Below, in pieces: positions 14,403-21,871 of a stretch of DNA of 23,002 nt; position 1 is the first letter of the stretch, and each line of letters opens with the position of its first letter. The stretch is from positions 1 to 23,002 of the forward strand of contig JAJYMR010000111.1 in NCBI GenBank assembly GCA_021786815.1, read 5' to 3'. The notes beneath the pieces were generated by a model. The model was not told the DNA's origin, searched no databases, and saw only the letters and a program-made list of their open reading frames with translations. Both the position numbers and the translations under genes were made by a program. Source of the DNA: Deltaproteobacteria bacterium. Lineage in GTDB: Bacteria; Desulfobacterota; Binatia; Binatales; Binataceae.

Positions 14403-14837
14403 TTGGCGAAAGACCGAAGCAGGAAGGATCTGTTCCGCGAGTTCGAGCATACCGGCGACCTCGGGATCGAACTCGAGGCGCAGGCACGTAAGGAACTTTT
14501 CGCGCGCGCCGCGCTCGCACTGGGACGCCTGATGGTCGCGCCGGAGGGAATCTCGCCGGGCGAAAGCCGCGTGGTCGAGGCCGTCGCCGAAAGCGACGAA
14601 GACCTGATGCATGACGTGCTCGCCGCCGCGCTCAACGTGTTCCTCGCCGACGGCTTTATCTGGTGCGAGACCCGCGCCGAGGAAATCCCCGGCGGTATCG
14701 CGGTTACGCTCTCAGGCGAGCGCTTCGACCCGCGCCGCCATCAGTTGCTCACCGAGATCAAGGCGGTCACCTACCACGAACTCAAGGTCGAGCGCAGCGG
14801 CCGCCGATGGAGCGCGCGTATCCTGTTCGACGTTTGA
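14403..14837 (+). CDS. Archease
   Basis: Archease is a small metal-binding protein that activates the RNA ligase RtcB by helping its guanylylation, and acts with tRNA-splicing or RNA-repair ligases. The 144-residue product has FREFEHTGDLGIELEA at the start (with the conserved His-Thr-(A/G)-Asp), an internal helical region, and the very characteristic TEIKAVTYHELKVER near the C-terminus. TTG 14403 is set by a strong ribosome binding site. No rtcB gene is in the window, so its partner must be elsewhere. It stands after the CDF gene with a 60-base gap and converges with thiE. Confidence 0.93.
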   Translation: MAKDRSRKDLFREFEHTGDLGIELEAQARKELFARAALALGRLMVAPEGISPGESRVVEAVAESDEDLMHDVLAAALNVFLADGFIWCETRAEEIPGGIAVTLSGERFDPRRHQLLTEIKAVTYHELKVERSGRRWSARILFDV

Positions 14838-14891
14838 GAGAATGACGCGCCCGATATTCACCAGATGCTCGACGCGTTCGCTCAGGGCGTA

Positions 14892-15548
14892 TCAAAGGTT
14901 GTCGCGGATCGCGCGGAGTAGCGCGCGGGTCGCGTCGGCCGGCGAATCCGCGCCGAACACCGCACCGATAACCGCAACGCCCGCCGCGCCTGACGCGCGA
15001 AGTTCGCGTGTCCGCTCGACCGTGATACCGCCGAGCGCGAAGACCGGAAGCCGGGTTGCGCGGCATCCTTCGGCGAGTCCGTCCACGCCGCAGGCAGCTC
15101 CGGAGCCGGCCTTCGAGAGCGGCGCGTACACCGGGCCGTAAACCGCGAAATCGGCCCCTTCGCGCTCGGCGTGCTCGAGGTCTGAAACGCTATGGGCCGA
15201 AACGCCGATAAGCCGCGCGGGCCCAAGCATCCGGCGCGCCTCGGCCGGAGAAAACGAATCGGCTGGAAGATGAATGCCGTCGGCCTCGCACGCGAGTGCG
15301 ACGTCTATCCGGTCGTTGACCGTCAGAAGCGCGCCGAACCGCGAACATACCGCGCGAAACTCGCGGCCGAGCGCGTAAAGCTCGCGCCCGGTCAGATCCT
15401 TCTCGCGAAGTTGCACGGCGACGCCGATATCCGGTGCCGTCTCGCGCGCGGCCGAAAGCGCCTGCGCGCAGGCTTCGACAATTCCGCCGCCGCGGGCGAG
15501 CTTTCGATCGGTGATCAGATAGAGCGAAAAACGCCCCGCATGCGCCAT
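14892..15548 (-). CDS. thiE: Thiamine phosphate synthase
   Basis: ThiE joins the thiazole and pyrimidine halves into thiamine phosphate. The 218-residue TIM-barrel protein has SLYLITDR at its start, VAVQLREKDLTGREL with the phosphate-binding Arg/Lys, LLTVNDRIDVALACEADGIHLP, IGVSAHSVSDLE, ADFAVYGPVYAPLSKAG, FALGGIT and VAVIGAVF. All match the family in order. The open frame extends upstream to 15737 but that part overlaps thiG. ATG 15548, 17 bases after the thiG stop, begins right before the conserved N-terminus. It is the last gene of the riboswitch-controlled thiSGE operon. Confidence 0.95.
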   Translation of the reverse strand: MAHAGRFSLYLITDRKLARGGGIVEACAQALSAARETAPDIGVAVQLREKDLTGRELYALGREFRAVCSRFGALLTVNDRIDVALACEADGIHLPADSFSPAEARRMLGPARLIGVSAHSVSDLEHAEREGADFAVYGPVYAPLSKAGSGAACGVDGLAEGCRATRLPVFALGGITVERTRELRASGAAGVAVIGAVFGADSPADATRALLRAIRDNL

Positions 15549-15565
15549 CGCACGAACCGGCGCCG

Positions 15566-16342
15566 CTAGCCGATAAGCCCGGTCAGCGGGCTGGAAGCGG
15601 TGGCGTAGAGCTTGCGCTCGATTCGTCCGGCGGTATAGGCGAGCCGCCCGGCTTCGATCGCAAGGCGCATCGCGCGCGCCATCGCGATCGGATCCCTCGC
15701 GCCGGCAATCGCCGTGTTCATCAGCACACCGTCGCACCCGAGTTCCATCGCGACCGCCGCATCGGAGGCCGTGCCGACGCCCGCGTCAACGATCACCGGC
15801 ACTTTCGCCTGTTCGATGATGATCCGGATATTGTACGGATTTCTGATTCCGAGACCCGAGCCGATCGGCGCCGCAAGCGGCATCACCGCCGCGCATCCGG
15901 CCTCTTCGAGCCTTTTGCACGCGACCGGATCGTCGGTGACGTAGGGCAGAACGGTGAAACCCTCCTTCACCAGGACCTTTGCGGCCTCTATCGTGGCAGG
16001 CACGTCAGGGAACAGCGTCTTCTGATCGCCGATTATTTCGAGCTTGACCATCGCGCCCACGCCGACCTCACGCGCGAGCCTGCAGGTGCGAATCGCCTCC
16101 TCCGCCGTGTAGCATCCGGCGGTGTTCGGCAGGATCTGAAATTTCGCGGGATCGAGGAAGTCGAGCAGGTTTTCCTTGCTGCGGTCCGTGATATTGACGC
16201 GGCGCACCGCGACCGTGACGATGTCCGCCCCGCTTTCCTCGACCGAGCGGCGCGTTTCGGCAAAATCCTTGTACTTACCGGTGCCGACAATCAGACGCGA
16301 CTTGAAGGTCCGATCTCCAATCCTGAAAGGAGTATCCTCCAT
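15566..16342 (-). CDS. thiG: Thiazole synthase
   Basis: ThiG makes the thiazole phosphate carboxylate from 1-deoxyxylulose 5-phosphate, dehydroglycine and the sulfur carried by ThiS. From ATG 16342 the product is 258 residues, normal for the family. Seen are SRLIVGTGKYKDF, GADIVTVAVRRVNI, ILPNTAGCYTAEEAIR, MVKLEIIGD with the Schiff-base Lys, VLPYVTDDPVACKRLEEAGC, AVMPLAAPIGSGLGIRNPYN and VIVDAGVGTASDAAVAMELG. ATG 16342 is preferred over TTG 16390 because AGAAGG lies five bases upstream and the family begins here. It follows thiS by 31 bases. Confidence 0.97.
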   Translation of the reverse strand: MEDTPFRIGDRTFKSRLIVGTGKYKDFAETRRSVEESGADIVTVAVRRVNITDRSKENLLDFLDPAKFQILPNTAGCYTAEEAIRTCRLAREVGVGAMVKLEIIGDQKTLFPDVPATIEAAKVLVKEGFTVLPYVTDDPVACKRLEEAGCAAVMPLAAPIGSGLGIRNPYNIRIIIEQAKVPVIVDAGVGTASDAAVAMELGCDGVLMNTAIAGARDPIAMARAMRLAIEAGRLAYTAGRIERKLYATASSPLTGLIG

Positions 16343-16373
16343 ATTGCCTTCTGGAACCGGGCGAGCGCTCGGC

Positions 16374-16607
16374 TCAGCCTCCTCCGACAAAATTGATTAT
16401 TTCCAGGCGGTCGCCGTCGCGGAGCACGACTTTGTCGTGCTCGGCCTTGGGCACCACCTCGCCATTAAGTTCAACCGCGATTCGGCCCCGCTTCATGTTG
16501 AGTCTTGCAATGAGCGCCGAAAGGCTAGAGTCGCCCTCGATACGACAGGGCTCGCCGTTCAGTTGCACCGTGATGAAGGAAGAAACCTGGGACATTTTCG
16601 AGGGCAT
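16374..16607 (-). CDS. thiS: Sulfur carrier protein
   Basis: ThiS is a ubiquitin-like protein whose C-terminal Gly-Gly is adenylated and then carries sulfur as a thiocarboxylate to ThiG. The product (77 residues from ATG 16607) has ITVQLNGEPC at the first strand, SLSALIARLNM, RIAVELNGEVVPKAEHDKVVLRDGDRLEIINFVGGG, and ends in the required GG. ATG 16595 is a good alternative, giving 73 residues, closer to the usual 66. ATG 16607 stands two bases after the T-run of the riboswitch terminator, which leaves no room for a normal ribosome binding site. Confidence 0.93.
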   Translation of the reverse strand: MPSKMSQVSSFITVQLNGEPCRIEGDSSLSALIARLNMKRGRIAVELNGEVVPKAEHDKVVLRDGDRLEIINFVGGG

Positions 16608-16609
16608 CT

Positions 16610-16646
16610 AAAAAAGCCGCTTCCCTGGCACCTTGGGAAGCGGCTT
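16610..16646 (-). terminator. Intrinsic terminator of the TPP riboswitch
   Basis: AAGCCGCTTCCC and GGGAAGCGGCTT form a perfect 12-bp stem around a nine-base loop, followed by six T on the minus strand. It lies between the TPP aptamer and thiS and is the expression platform: formed when TPP is bound, it stops transcription before the operon. Confidence 0.93.
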
Positions 16647-16685
16647 CGGGCGCAGCCGCGATCGCTGCGCCTTCATCCGGAAATA

Positions 16686-16776
16686 CCGCGGCTTCCCTAC
16701 GCCGGTATTACCCGGATCAGGTTCGCGGGGTCTCTCCATCGGGAGATCTCAGCGCCTGCCGACGCACCCCCAGCCA
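16686..16776 (-). promoter_or_regulatory. TPP (THI-box) riboswitch aptamer
   Basis: The minus strand carries the conserved blocks of the thiamine pyrophosphate aptamer in order: GGGGGTGC, GCTGAGAT, a variable arm, GACCCCGCGAACCTGATC, then CCGGGTAATACCGGCGTAGG and GAAG. P1 is GGCT (16772-16775) with AGCC (16690-16693). It senses TPP and controls thiS-thiG-thiE. The last part, GGGAAGC (16691-16697), can instead pair with GCTTCCC in the terminator's 5' arm, giving the switch. Confidence 0.97.
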
Positions 16777-16784
16777 ATGTTTGA

Positions 16785-16814
16785 CCTATATCACTCCAAT
16801 CGTCACGCAGTCAA
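16785..16814 (-). promoter_or_regulatory. Sigma-70-type promoter of the thi operon
   Basis: TTGACT (16809-16814) and TATAGG (16785-16790) on the minus strand are 18 bases apart. Transcription would start near 16778, just ahead of the first pairing bases of the TPP aptamer, which is where it should start. Confidence 0.65.
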
Positions 16815-16944
16815 AAAACTCCGGCGCGTCTCCGAGGGCCCTTCAGGCGTCAGTTTATCACTGTCTGCTCATCTCCAGGGAAAGCGACCGAGCGGCCGGT
16901 CGGCCCTATCGCACCGCGATGCGGCATCCCGCGCTTCGAATAAT

Positions 16945-16960
16945 GGCTTCGCGCGAAGCC
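16945..16960. promoter_or_regulatory. Perfect 16-base palindrome upstream of the alr promoter
   Basis: GGCTTCGCGCGAAGCC is identical on both strands and ends 28 bases before the alr -35 box. It may be an operator or simply a cruciform-prone repeat. No regulator gene lies beside it. Confidence 0.4.
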
Positions 16961-16988
16961 GATTCGGCGCTGCGAACCGCCTTCGACA

Positions 16989-17017
16989 TTGACTGCACTT
17001 TCGGTGAATGGTTATCT
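16989..17017 (+). promoter_or_regulatory. Sigma-70-type promoter of alr
   Basis: TTGACT (16989-16994) and TTATCT (17012-17017) are 17 bases apart, the ideal spacing. The predicted start near 17024 gives an untranslated leader of about 170 bases before alr. Confidence 0.6.
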
Positions 17018-17104
17018 GAACGCGCTCCTCGACGGGCGTTACTTCACCGGGTGCAGCCGCTCCACGCGCGTGCGCGGGAATCCTGGCTGCCCGGCGATTC
17101 GCGT

Positions 17105-17134
17105 CCGAGCCGTTGGCTATGGCTCGGGCGTTTT
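17105..17134 (+). terminator. Hairpin with short T-run in the alr leader, possible attenuator
   Basis: CCGAGCC (17105-17111) and GGCTCGG (17121-17127) pair perfectly around GTTGGCTAT, and GCGTTTT follows. It sits inside the predicted alr leader, with no plus-strand gene before it to end. It is therefore either a weak terminator used as an attenuator or only a structured leader. Confidence 0.4.
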
Positions 17135-17191
17135 CGCTTGCGGACGACATCCGCAGCGCCCCGGGCGGGAACAACCAGGGAACCAAAACGC

Positions 17192-18322
17192 GTGGCTGGC
17201 TCTGAAATCGAACGCCCAACGGTCGCCGAGATCGACCTCGGCGCGCTCAGGCACAACTATCGCGCACTGCGGGCACTCGCAGGCACGGCCGAGCTGATGG
17301 CGATTGTCAAGGCCGACGCGTATGGCCACGGCGCGATTGCGGTTGCGCGAGCGCTCGCCGAGGAGAGATGCACCCATTTCGGCGTCGCGACTATCGATGA
17401 GGCGCGCGAGCTTCGCTCAAGCGGGCTTCGCGGCCGGCTCTACCTGCTCGGCGGATTCTTCGCCCGTCACGCCGGCGCAATTGTCGCGCTCGATCTGACG
17501 CCTTTCGTATTCGATGTGGAACTGATTGCGCCGCTTGAGACCGCAGCCAAGTCGGCGGGACGGCGCGATTTCCCGATCCATTTGAAGATCGACACCGGCG
17601 CGACGCGGCTCGGCGTGATGCCGCCGGAGTTGGAGACTGCCGCGCGCCATCTGCGCCAGGCGCCATCGCTCAAGCTCGAAGGTGCGTGCACGCTGCTCGC
17701 TAATGCGGGCGATCCCGCAAGCCCGATCACCGACGCGCAACTCAAGGTTTTCGAAGCGGCACTGAAGACGCTACGCGCCGCGGGTTTCGAACCCTCGATA
17801 GCCCACGTCGCCAACTCTGCGGCGCTCGTTCTTCGCGAGGACTGCCGCTACAACATGGTCCGGCCCGGGCTCGCGCTCTACGGGCTGCCGCCTGTAAGCG
17901 CAGTGCGCGAGAAGCTCGCTCTCGTGCCGATAATGACCCTGAAGACCCGCGTGATGCAGGTAAAGCGCGTGTCGGCCGGCTCGGGCGTAAGCTACGGGCA
18001 TACTTTTATCGCGCCGCGCGAGAGCCTGATCGGGATTTTGCCGGTCGGCTACGCCGACGGCTATCGCCGCGGGCTCCAGCACGGCGGCGAAGTGCTTGTC
18101 CGTGGACATCGCGCACCGGTGGTGGGCGCGGTGTGCATGGACCTTACGATGGTCGATCTGACGGACGTACCGGGAGCCGCGGTCGGCGACGAAGTGATAC
18201 TCTGGGGCCGCAGCGGCGACGAAACCATCAGCGTCAACGACGTCGCCCGAATCGCGCAGACCATCTCGTACGAGATGCTTTGCACGGTCGGGCGGCGAGT
18301 GCCGCGAATCGCAAGGAGCTGA
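17192..18322 (+). CDS. alr: Alanine racemase
   Basis: Alr interconverts L- and D-alanine with pyridoxal phosphate and so supplies D-Ala for peptidoglycan. From GTG 17192 the 376-residue product has AEIDLGALRHNY, then MAIVKADAYGHGA with the PLP Lys40, HLKIDTGATRLGV, and HVANSAALVL. Later come NMVRPGLALYG, VSAGSGVSYGHTF with the second catalytic Tyr, LPVGYADGYRRGL, and VCMDLTMVDL. The frame is open to 16781, but the extra 137 residues are Arg/Pro/Ser-rich, unlike any Alr extension, and contain the promoter and leader. CAGGGA lies about ten bases before GTG. It is followed by purH after six bases. Confidence 0.95.
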   Translation: MAGSEIERPTVAEIDLGALRHNYRALRALAGTAELMAIVKADAYGHGAIAVARALAEERCTHFGVATIDEARELRSSGLRGRLYLLGGFFARHAGAIVALDLTPFVFDVELIAPLETAAKSAGRRDFPIHLKIDTGATRLGVMPPELETAARHLRQAPSLKLEGACTLLANAGDPASPITDAQLKVFEAALKTLRAAGFEPSIAHVANSAALVLREDCRYNMVRPGLALYGLPPVSAVREKLALVPIMTLKTRVMQVKRVSAGSGVSYGHTFIAPRESLIGILPVGYADGYRRGLQHGGEVLVRGHRAPVVGAVCMDLTMVDLTDVPGAAVGDEVILWGRSGDETISVNDVARIAQTISYEMLCTVGRRVPRIARS

Positions 18323-18328
18323 ACGGCG

Positions 18329-19894
18329 ATGACTACGGAGAAGGTCACGATACGGCGGGCGCTGCTCGGCGTCTCGGACAAGAGCGGGCTTGCGGAGTTT
18401 GCCCGCGTGCTCGAACGCCACGGCGTCGAGATTCTTTCCACCGGCGGCACCAAGGCCGCGCTGGAGAAGGCCAGCGTACGGGTCAAGGCGGTGGAGGATT
18501 TTACCGGTTTCCCCGAGATGCTCGACGGACGTGTAAAGACGCTCCATCCGAAGATTCACGGCGGAATTCTCGCCCGCCGCTCCGAACCCTCCCATCAGCG
18601 CCAGATGAGCGAGCACGGAATCGAGCCGATCGATCTCGTGGTCGTCAACTTCTACCCGTTCGAGCAGACCGTCGCGAAGCCGAATGTCGCGCTGGACGAG
18701 GCGATCGAGAACATCGATATAGGAGGGCCGACGCTGGTCCGCGCCGCGGCCAAAAACTACGGCGACGTCGCGGTGGTGGTCGATCCAGCCGATTACGCCG
18801 CGCTCGCCGACGAACTCGACTCCAACCGCGGGGCGATAAGCGCGGAGACGCGATGGCATCTTGCGCGAAAGGCGTTCGCCCGCGTGACCGCCTACGACTG
18901 CGCGATCTCCAACTATCTCGGCGCGCGGGCCGAGGGCGAATCGGGCCCGCTCGGCGAGACCTTCAGCATCTCGCTCGAACGCGAGCAGAAGCTCCGTTAC
19001 GGCGAGAATCCGCATCAGCAGGCCGCGCTCTACGGCAACTTTCTCGATATCGCCGAGCAGCTTCACGGACGCGAGCTGTCGTTCAACAACGTCGTCGATA
19101 TCAGCTCGGCGATTAACCTTATGGTGGAATTCGAGCGCGAGCCGCGCGCCGTGGTCGCGATCCTGAAGCACAACACGCCATGCGGCGTGGGCGTCGCCGA
19201 TACCCTCAAGGTCGCCTGGGACAAGGCCTTTGCGACCGACCCCGACTCGCCCTTCGGCGGCATCATAATCACCAACCGCCCGTGGGACCTCGAATTCGCC
19301 CGCGCGGTCGACGAACTCTTCACCGAGGTCCTGATCGGCCCCGACTATCCGGCCGAAGTGCTCGAATTCCTGCGCAAGAAGAAGAACCGGCGCGTGATGC
19401 GGTTCCATCCGCAGGCGATCCGGCGCGAGGAAGTCGACCTGAAGCGCATCCTGGGCGGGCTTTTGGTCCAGACGCCCGACCTTGCGATCGAGGACCCGCG
19501 CGAGGCCAAGGTCGTCACCCGGCGAACGCCGACCGAGGCGGAATTGAGGGCGATGGCGTTCGGCATCAAGGTCTGCAAACATATTAAATCGAACGCGATC
19601 GCGTTCGTTGCCGAGGATCGCACGCTCGCGGTCGGAGGCGGCGCAACTTCGCGGATCGATCCGGTTTACGCGGCGCGGGAAAAGGCCGCGCGGCTCAAGG
19701 TTTCCTTGCACGGCTCAGTACTGGTTTCCGAGGCGCTGTTTCCGTTCCCCGACGGCCCGACGCTCGCGGCCGAGGCGGGAGCGACCGCCATCGCCCAGCC
19801 CGGCGGCGCGGTGCGCGACGACGAGGTTATCCAGGCGGCGGACCGGTTCGGGCTCGCGATGGTTTTCACGGGAGTGCGTCATTTCCGCCATTAA
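18329..19894 (+). CDS. purH: Bifunctional AICAR transformylase / IMP cyclohydrolase
   Basis: PurH carries out the last two steps of IMP synthesis: formylation of AICAR with 10-formyl-tetrahydrofolate, then ring closure. The 521-residue product has the N-terminal cyclohydrolase (MGS-like) domain (about 1-200; LLGVSDKSGLAEFA, STGGTKAAL, GRVKTLHPKIHGGIL, NIDIGGPTLVRAAAKN). The C-terminal transformylase domain follows (LRYGENPHQQAALYG, KHNTPCGVG, DSPFGGIIITNRPWD, SEALFPFPDG, AIAQPGGAVRDDEVI, FTGVRHFRH). Length and order are normal. AGGAG, inside the end of alr, serves as ribosome binding site. It is in one operon with alr before and purD after. Confidence 0.97.
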   Translation: MTTEKVTIRRALLGVSDKSGLAEFARVLERHGVEILSTGGTKAALEKASVRVKAVEDFTGFPEMLDGRVKTLHPKIHGGILARRSEPSHQRQMSEHGIEPIDLVVVNFYPFEQTVAKPNVALDEAIENIDIGGPTLVRAAAKNYGDVAVVVDPADYAALADELDSNRGAISAETRWHLARKAFARVTAYDCAISNYLGARAEGESGPLGETFSISLEREQKLRYGENPHQQAALYGNFLDIAEQLHGRELSFNNVVDISSAINLMVEFEREPRAVVAILKHNTPCGVGVADTLKVAWDKAFATDPDSPFGGIIITNRPWDLEFARAVDELFTEVLIGPDYPAEVLEFLRKKKNRRVMRFHPQAIRREEVDLKRILGGLLVQTPDLAIEDPREAKVVTRRTPTEAELRAMAFGIKVCKHIKSNAIAFVAEDRTLAVGGGATSRIDPVYAAREKAARLKVSLHGSVLVSEALFPFPDGPTLAAEAGATAIAQPGGAVRDDEVIQAADRFGLAMVFTGVRHFRH

Positions 19895-19906
19895 GGCGTA
19901 TCCGAG

Positions 19907-21232
19907 ATGAAGGTCCTGGTCGTCGGAAAAGGAGGCCGCGAGCACGCGCTGTGCTGGCGGCTGAGCCAGAGCCAGACGGTGCGCGGCCTTTACTGCGCAA
20001 GCGGCAATCCGGGCATAGACCGGCTCGCGAATCCGGTCGCGCTCTCGCCCGCCGATATCCAGGGGTTGCTCGGCTTCGCGCGCGACAATTCGATAGACCT
20101 TACCGTGGTCGGACCCGAAGAACCGCTTGCCGCCGGGATCGCCGACGAGTTCAATCGCCATGGGCTGCGCATCTTCGGTCCCACCAGGGCCGCCGCGCAA
20201 CTCGAAACCAGCAAGTCCTTCGCGAAGAACCTGATGCGCGAGGCGGGCGTGCCGACCGCGGATTTCGCGGTCTTCGACGATTTCGAAGCCGCGCGCCGAT
20301 ACCTCGCGGCGCATCGCGGGCCGGTCGTCGTCAAGGCCGACGGGCTTGCGCTCGGAAAGGGCGTGTCGGTCTGCCCGGATCCCGAATCGGCGATGAGGGC
20401 GCTTGCGGACGCGATGGAGCGCCGCCGGTTCGGCGAGGCCGGCGCACGTGTCGTAATCGAGCAATGCCTTGGCGGCGAGGAGCTTTCGTTCTTCGCGCTG
20501 TGCGACGGCGAGAACGCGCTCGCGCTTGGGATGTGCCAGGACCATAAGGCGGTTTTCGACGGCGATCGCGGGCCGAACACGGGCGGGATGGGCGCGTATT
20601 CGCCGGTGCCGCAGTTCGGCGCGGCGCTCGAAGAGCGCATCCTCGACGAGGTGGTGCGGCCGACGCTTCGCGCGATGAAGGCGCGCGGAACGGAGTTTCG
20701 CGGCGTGCTGTTCGTCGGCCTGATGATCGACGGCGAGCAAATCGACGTGCTTGAATTCAACGTGCGTTTCGGCGACCCGGAATGCCAGCCGCTGATGATG
20801 CGCTTTCAGGGCGACCTTGCCGAAGCGCTTCTTGCCGCGGCCGAAGGCAGGCTCGAACGCGCCGCGGTAAACCTCTCGCCCTCAAGCGCCGTAGCCGTCG
20901 TGCTCGCCTCGGGCGGATACCCGGGTGACTACCGCAAGGGAATTCCAATCGCCGGACTGGAACGAATCGAAGGCGCAGAACCGTCGGAGTTGAAGGTCAA
21001 ATGGGCCCTCGACGGGACGCGGGTAAAAGTCTTTCACGCCGGCACCGCGCTTCGCGACGGCGCGCTTGTGACCGACGGCGGGCGCGTGCTCGGGGTGACC
21101 GCGATGGCGCGGACGCTTGGGCAGGCGCTTTCGGCCGCCTACGACGGCGCCGACCTGATACAATTCGAGGGCAAGCACATGCGCCGCGATATCGGGCGCC
21201 GCGCGCTCGATTACCTCGCGCGCAATTCATGA
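19907..21232 (+). CDS. purD: Phosphoribosylamine-glycine ligase (GAR synthetase)
   Basis: PurD joins phosphoribosylamine and glycine with ATP in purine synthesis. The 441-residue ATP-grasp protein starts with KVLVVGKGGREHALCWRL. It contains GPEEPLAAGIADEF, GPTRAAAQLETSKSFAKNLM, VVKADGLALGKGVSV, EQCLGGEELSFFAL, GDRGPNTGGMGAYSPVP and FNVRFGDPECQPLMMRF, with the C-terminal domain ending in RRALDYLARNS. All blocks match the family at usual length. It starts 12 bases after purH. No purE or purF is in the window. Confidence 0.97.
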   Translation: MKVLVVGKGGREHALCWRLSQSQTVRGLYCASGNPGIDRLANPVALSPADIQGLLGFARDNSIDLTVVGPEEPLAAGIADEFNRHGLRIFGPTRAAAQLETSKSFAKNLMREAGVPTADFAVFDDFEAARRYLAAHRGPVVVKADGLALGKGVSVCPDPESAMRALADAMERRRFGEAGARVVIEQCLGGEELSFFALCDGENALALGMCQDHKAVFDGDRGPNTGGMGAYSPVPQFGAALEERILDEVVRPTLRAMKARGTEFRGVLFVGLMIDGEQIDVLEFNVRFGDPECQPLMMRFQGDLAEALLAAAEGRLERAAVNLSPSSAVAVVLASGGYPGDYRKGIPIAGLERIEGAEPSELKVKWALDGTRVKVFHAGTALRDGALVTDGGRVLGVTAMARTLGQALSAAYDGADLIQFEGKHMRRDIGRRALDYLARNS

Positions 21233-21241
21233 AGTAAACGC

Positions 21242-21871
21242 GTGGCTCGGCAATCTTCGGAAATTTCGGGACTCGACGCGGCGCTCGCGGCGCTTCGCGC
21301 CGGCGAGCTTGTCGTCTATCCGACCGAAACCTATTACGGGCTCGGCGCCGACCCGTTTTCCGAGGCCGCGATGGAGCGGCTTTTCGCCCTCAAGGGACGC
21401 GATCCCGAAAAACCGGTCGCGCTTATCGCGGCTGACGCGCCGATGGCTTTCGAGCTTGCGCGCTCGATACCGGAGTCGGCGCGCGCGCTTGCCGACGCGT
21501 TCTGGCCCGGGCCGCTCACCCTGGTTCTCGCTCCGCGCGACGGCATCCCGGCAAGCCTCATCGGGCCGACCGGCGGTGTGGGCGTACGCGTCTCGCCTCA
21601 TCCTGTGGCGCGCGCGCTCAGCGCCGGACTCGGTCGTCCGATAACCGCGACCAGCGCGAATCTCTCGGGCCAGCCTCCCGCAACAACCCTTTCCGCGGCT
21701 CGCGCCGCACTTGGAGACAGAGTGAGAGTCTATCTTGAAGGTGGAACGCTTCGCGCGTCGGCCCCGAGCACGGTGGTCGCGTGCGAGGACGAGGGATTCC
21801 GGATAATTCGCGCCGGCGCGATCGTCGAACGCGAACTTGTCGCCGCGCTTTCGACCGGAGCGCTCAAATGA
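21242..21871 (+). CDS. tsaC: Threonylcarbamoyl-AMP synthase (YrdC/Sua5 domain)
   Basis: TsaC makes threonylcarbamoyl-AMP from threonine, bicarbonate and ATP, the first step to the t6A base at position 37 of tRNAs that read ANN codons. The 209-residue product is a single YrdC domain without the C-terminal Sua5 extension: VVYPTETYYGLGADPFSE, LKGRDPEKPVALIAA, FWPGPLTLVLAPR, GVGVRVSPHPVARAL, and PITATSANLSGQPP. The C-terminus has TVVACEDEGFRIIRAGAI. The start is GTG 21242, nine bases after purD; the ribosome binding site is weak. Its stop overlaps the next start in ATGA, a sign of coupling. Confidence 0.93.
   Translation: MARQSSEISGLDAALAALRAGELVVYPTETYYGLGADPFSEAAMERLFALKGRDPEKPVALIAADAPMAFELARSIPESARALADAFWPGPLTLVLAPRDGIPASLIGPTGGVGVRVSPHPVARALSAGLGRPITATSANLSGQPPATTLSAARAALGDRVRVYLEGGTLRASAPSTVVACEDEGFRIIRAGAIVERELVAALSTGALK

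Larger units (their letters stand above)
16815..17191. other. Regulatory gap between the thi promoter and alr
   Basis: No coding sequence is supported here, although an open frame runs through to alr. The gap holds a perfect 16-base palindrome GGCTTCGCGCGAAGCC at 16945-16960, a plus-strand promoter at 16989-17017, a hairpin with T-run at 17105-17134 and a smaller hairpin GCGGA/TCCGC at about 17137-17151. Apart from these nothing else is seen. Confidence 0.6.

Noticed and set aside
15549..15737. N-terminal extension of thiE
   Set aside because: It overlaps thiG in another frame and lies before the conserved YLITDR start, so ATG 15548 was chosen.
16781..17191. N-terminal extension of alr by 137 residues
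   Set aside because: The extension contains a promoter and hairpins, has a composition unlike alanine racemase, and the family starts at AEIDLGALRHNY close to GTG 17192.
17771..19711. 646-residue open frame on the minus strand, the longest in the window
   Set aside because: It lies wholly opposite alr and purH, whose protein motifs are certain. Its product is Arg/His/Asp-rich without any domain. It is a shadow caused by high GC.
19715..20740. 341-residue minus-strand open frame
   Set aside because: It is antisense to purH and purD; no domain is seen.
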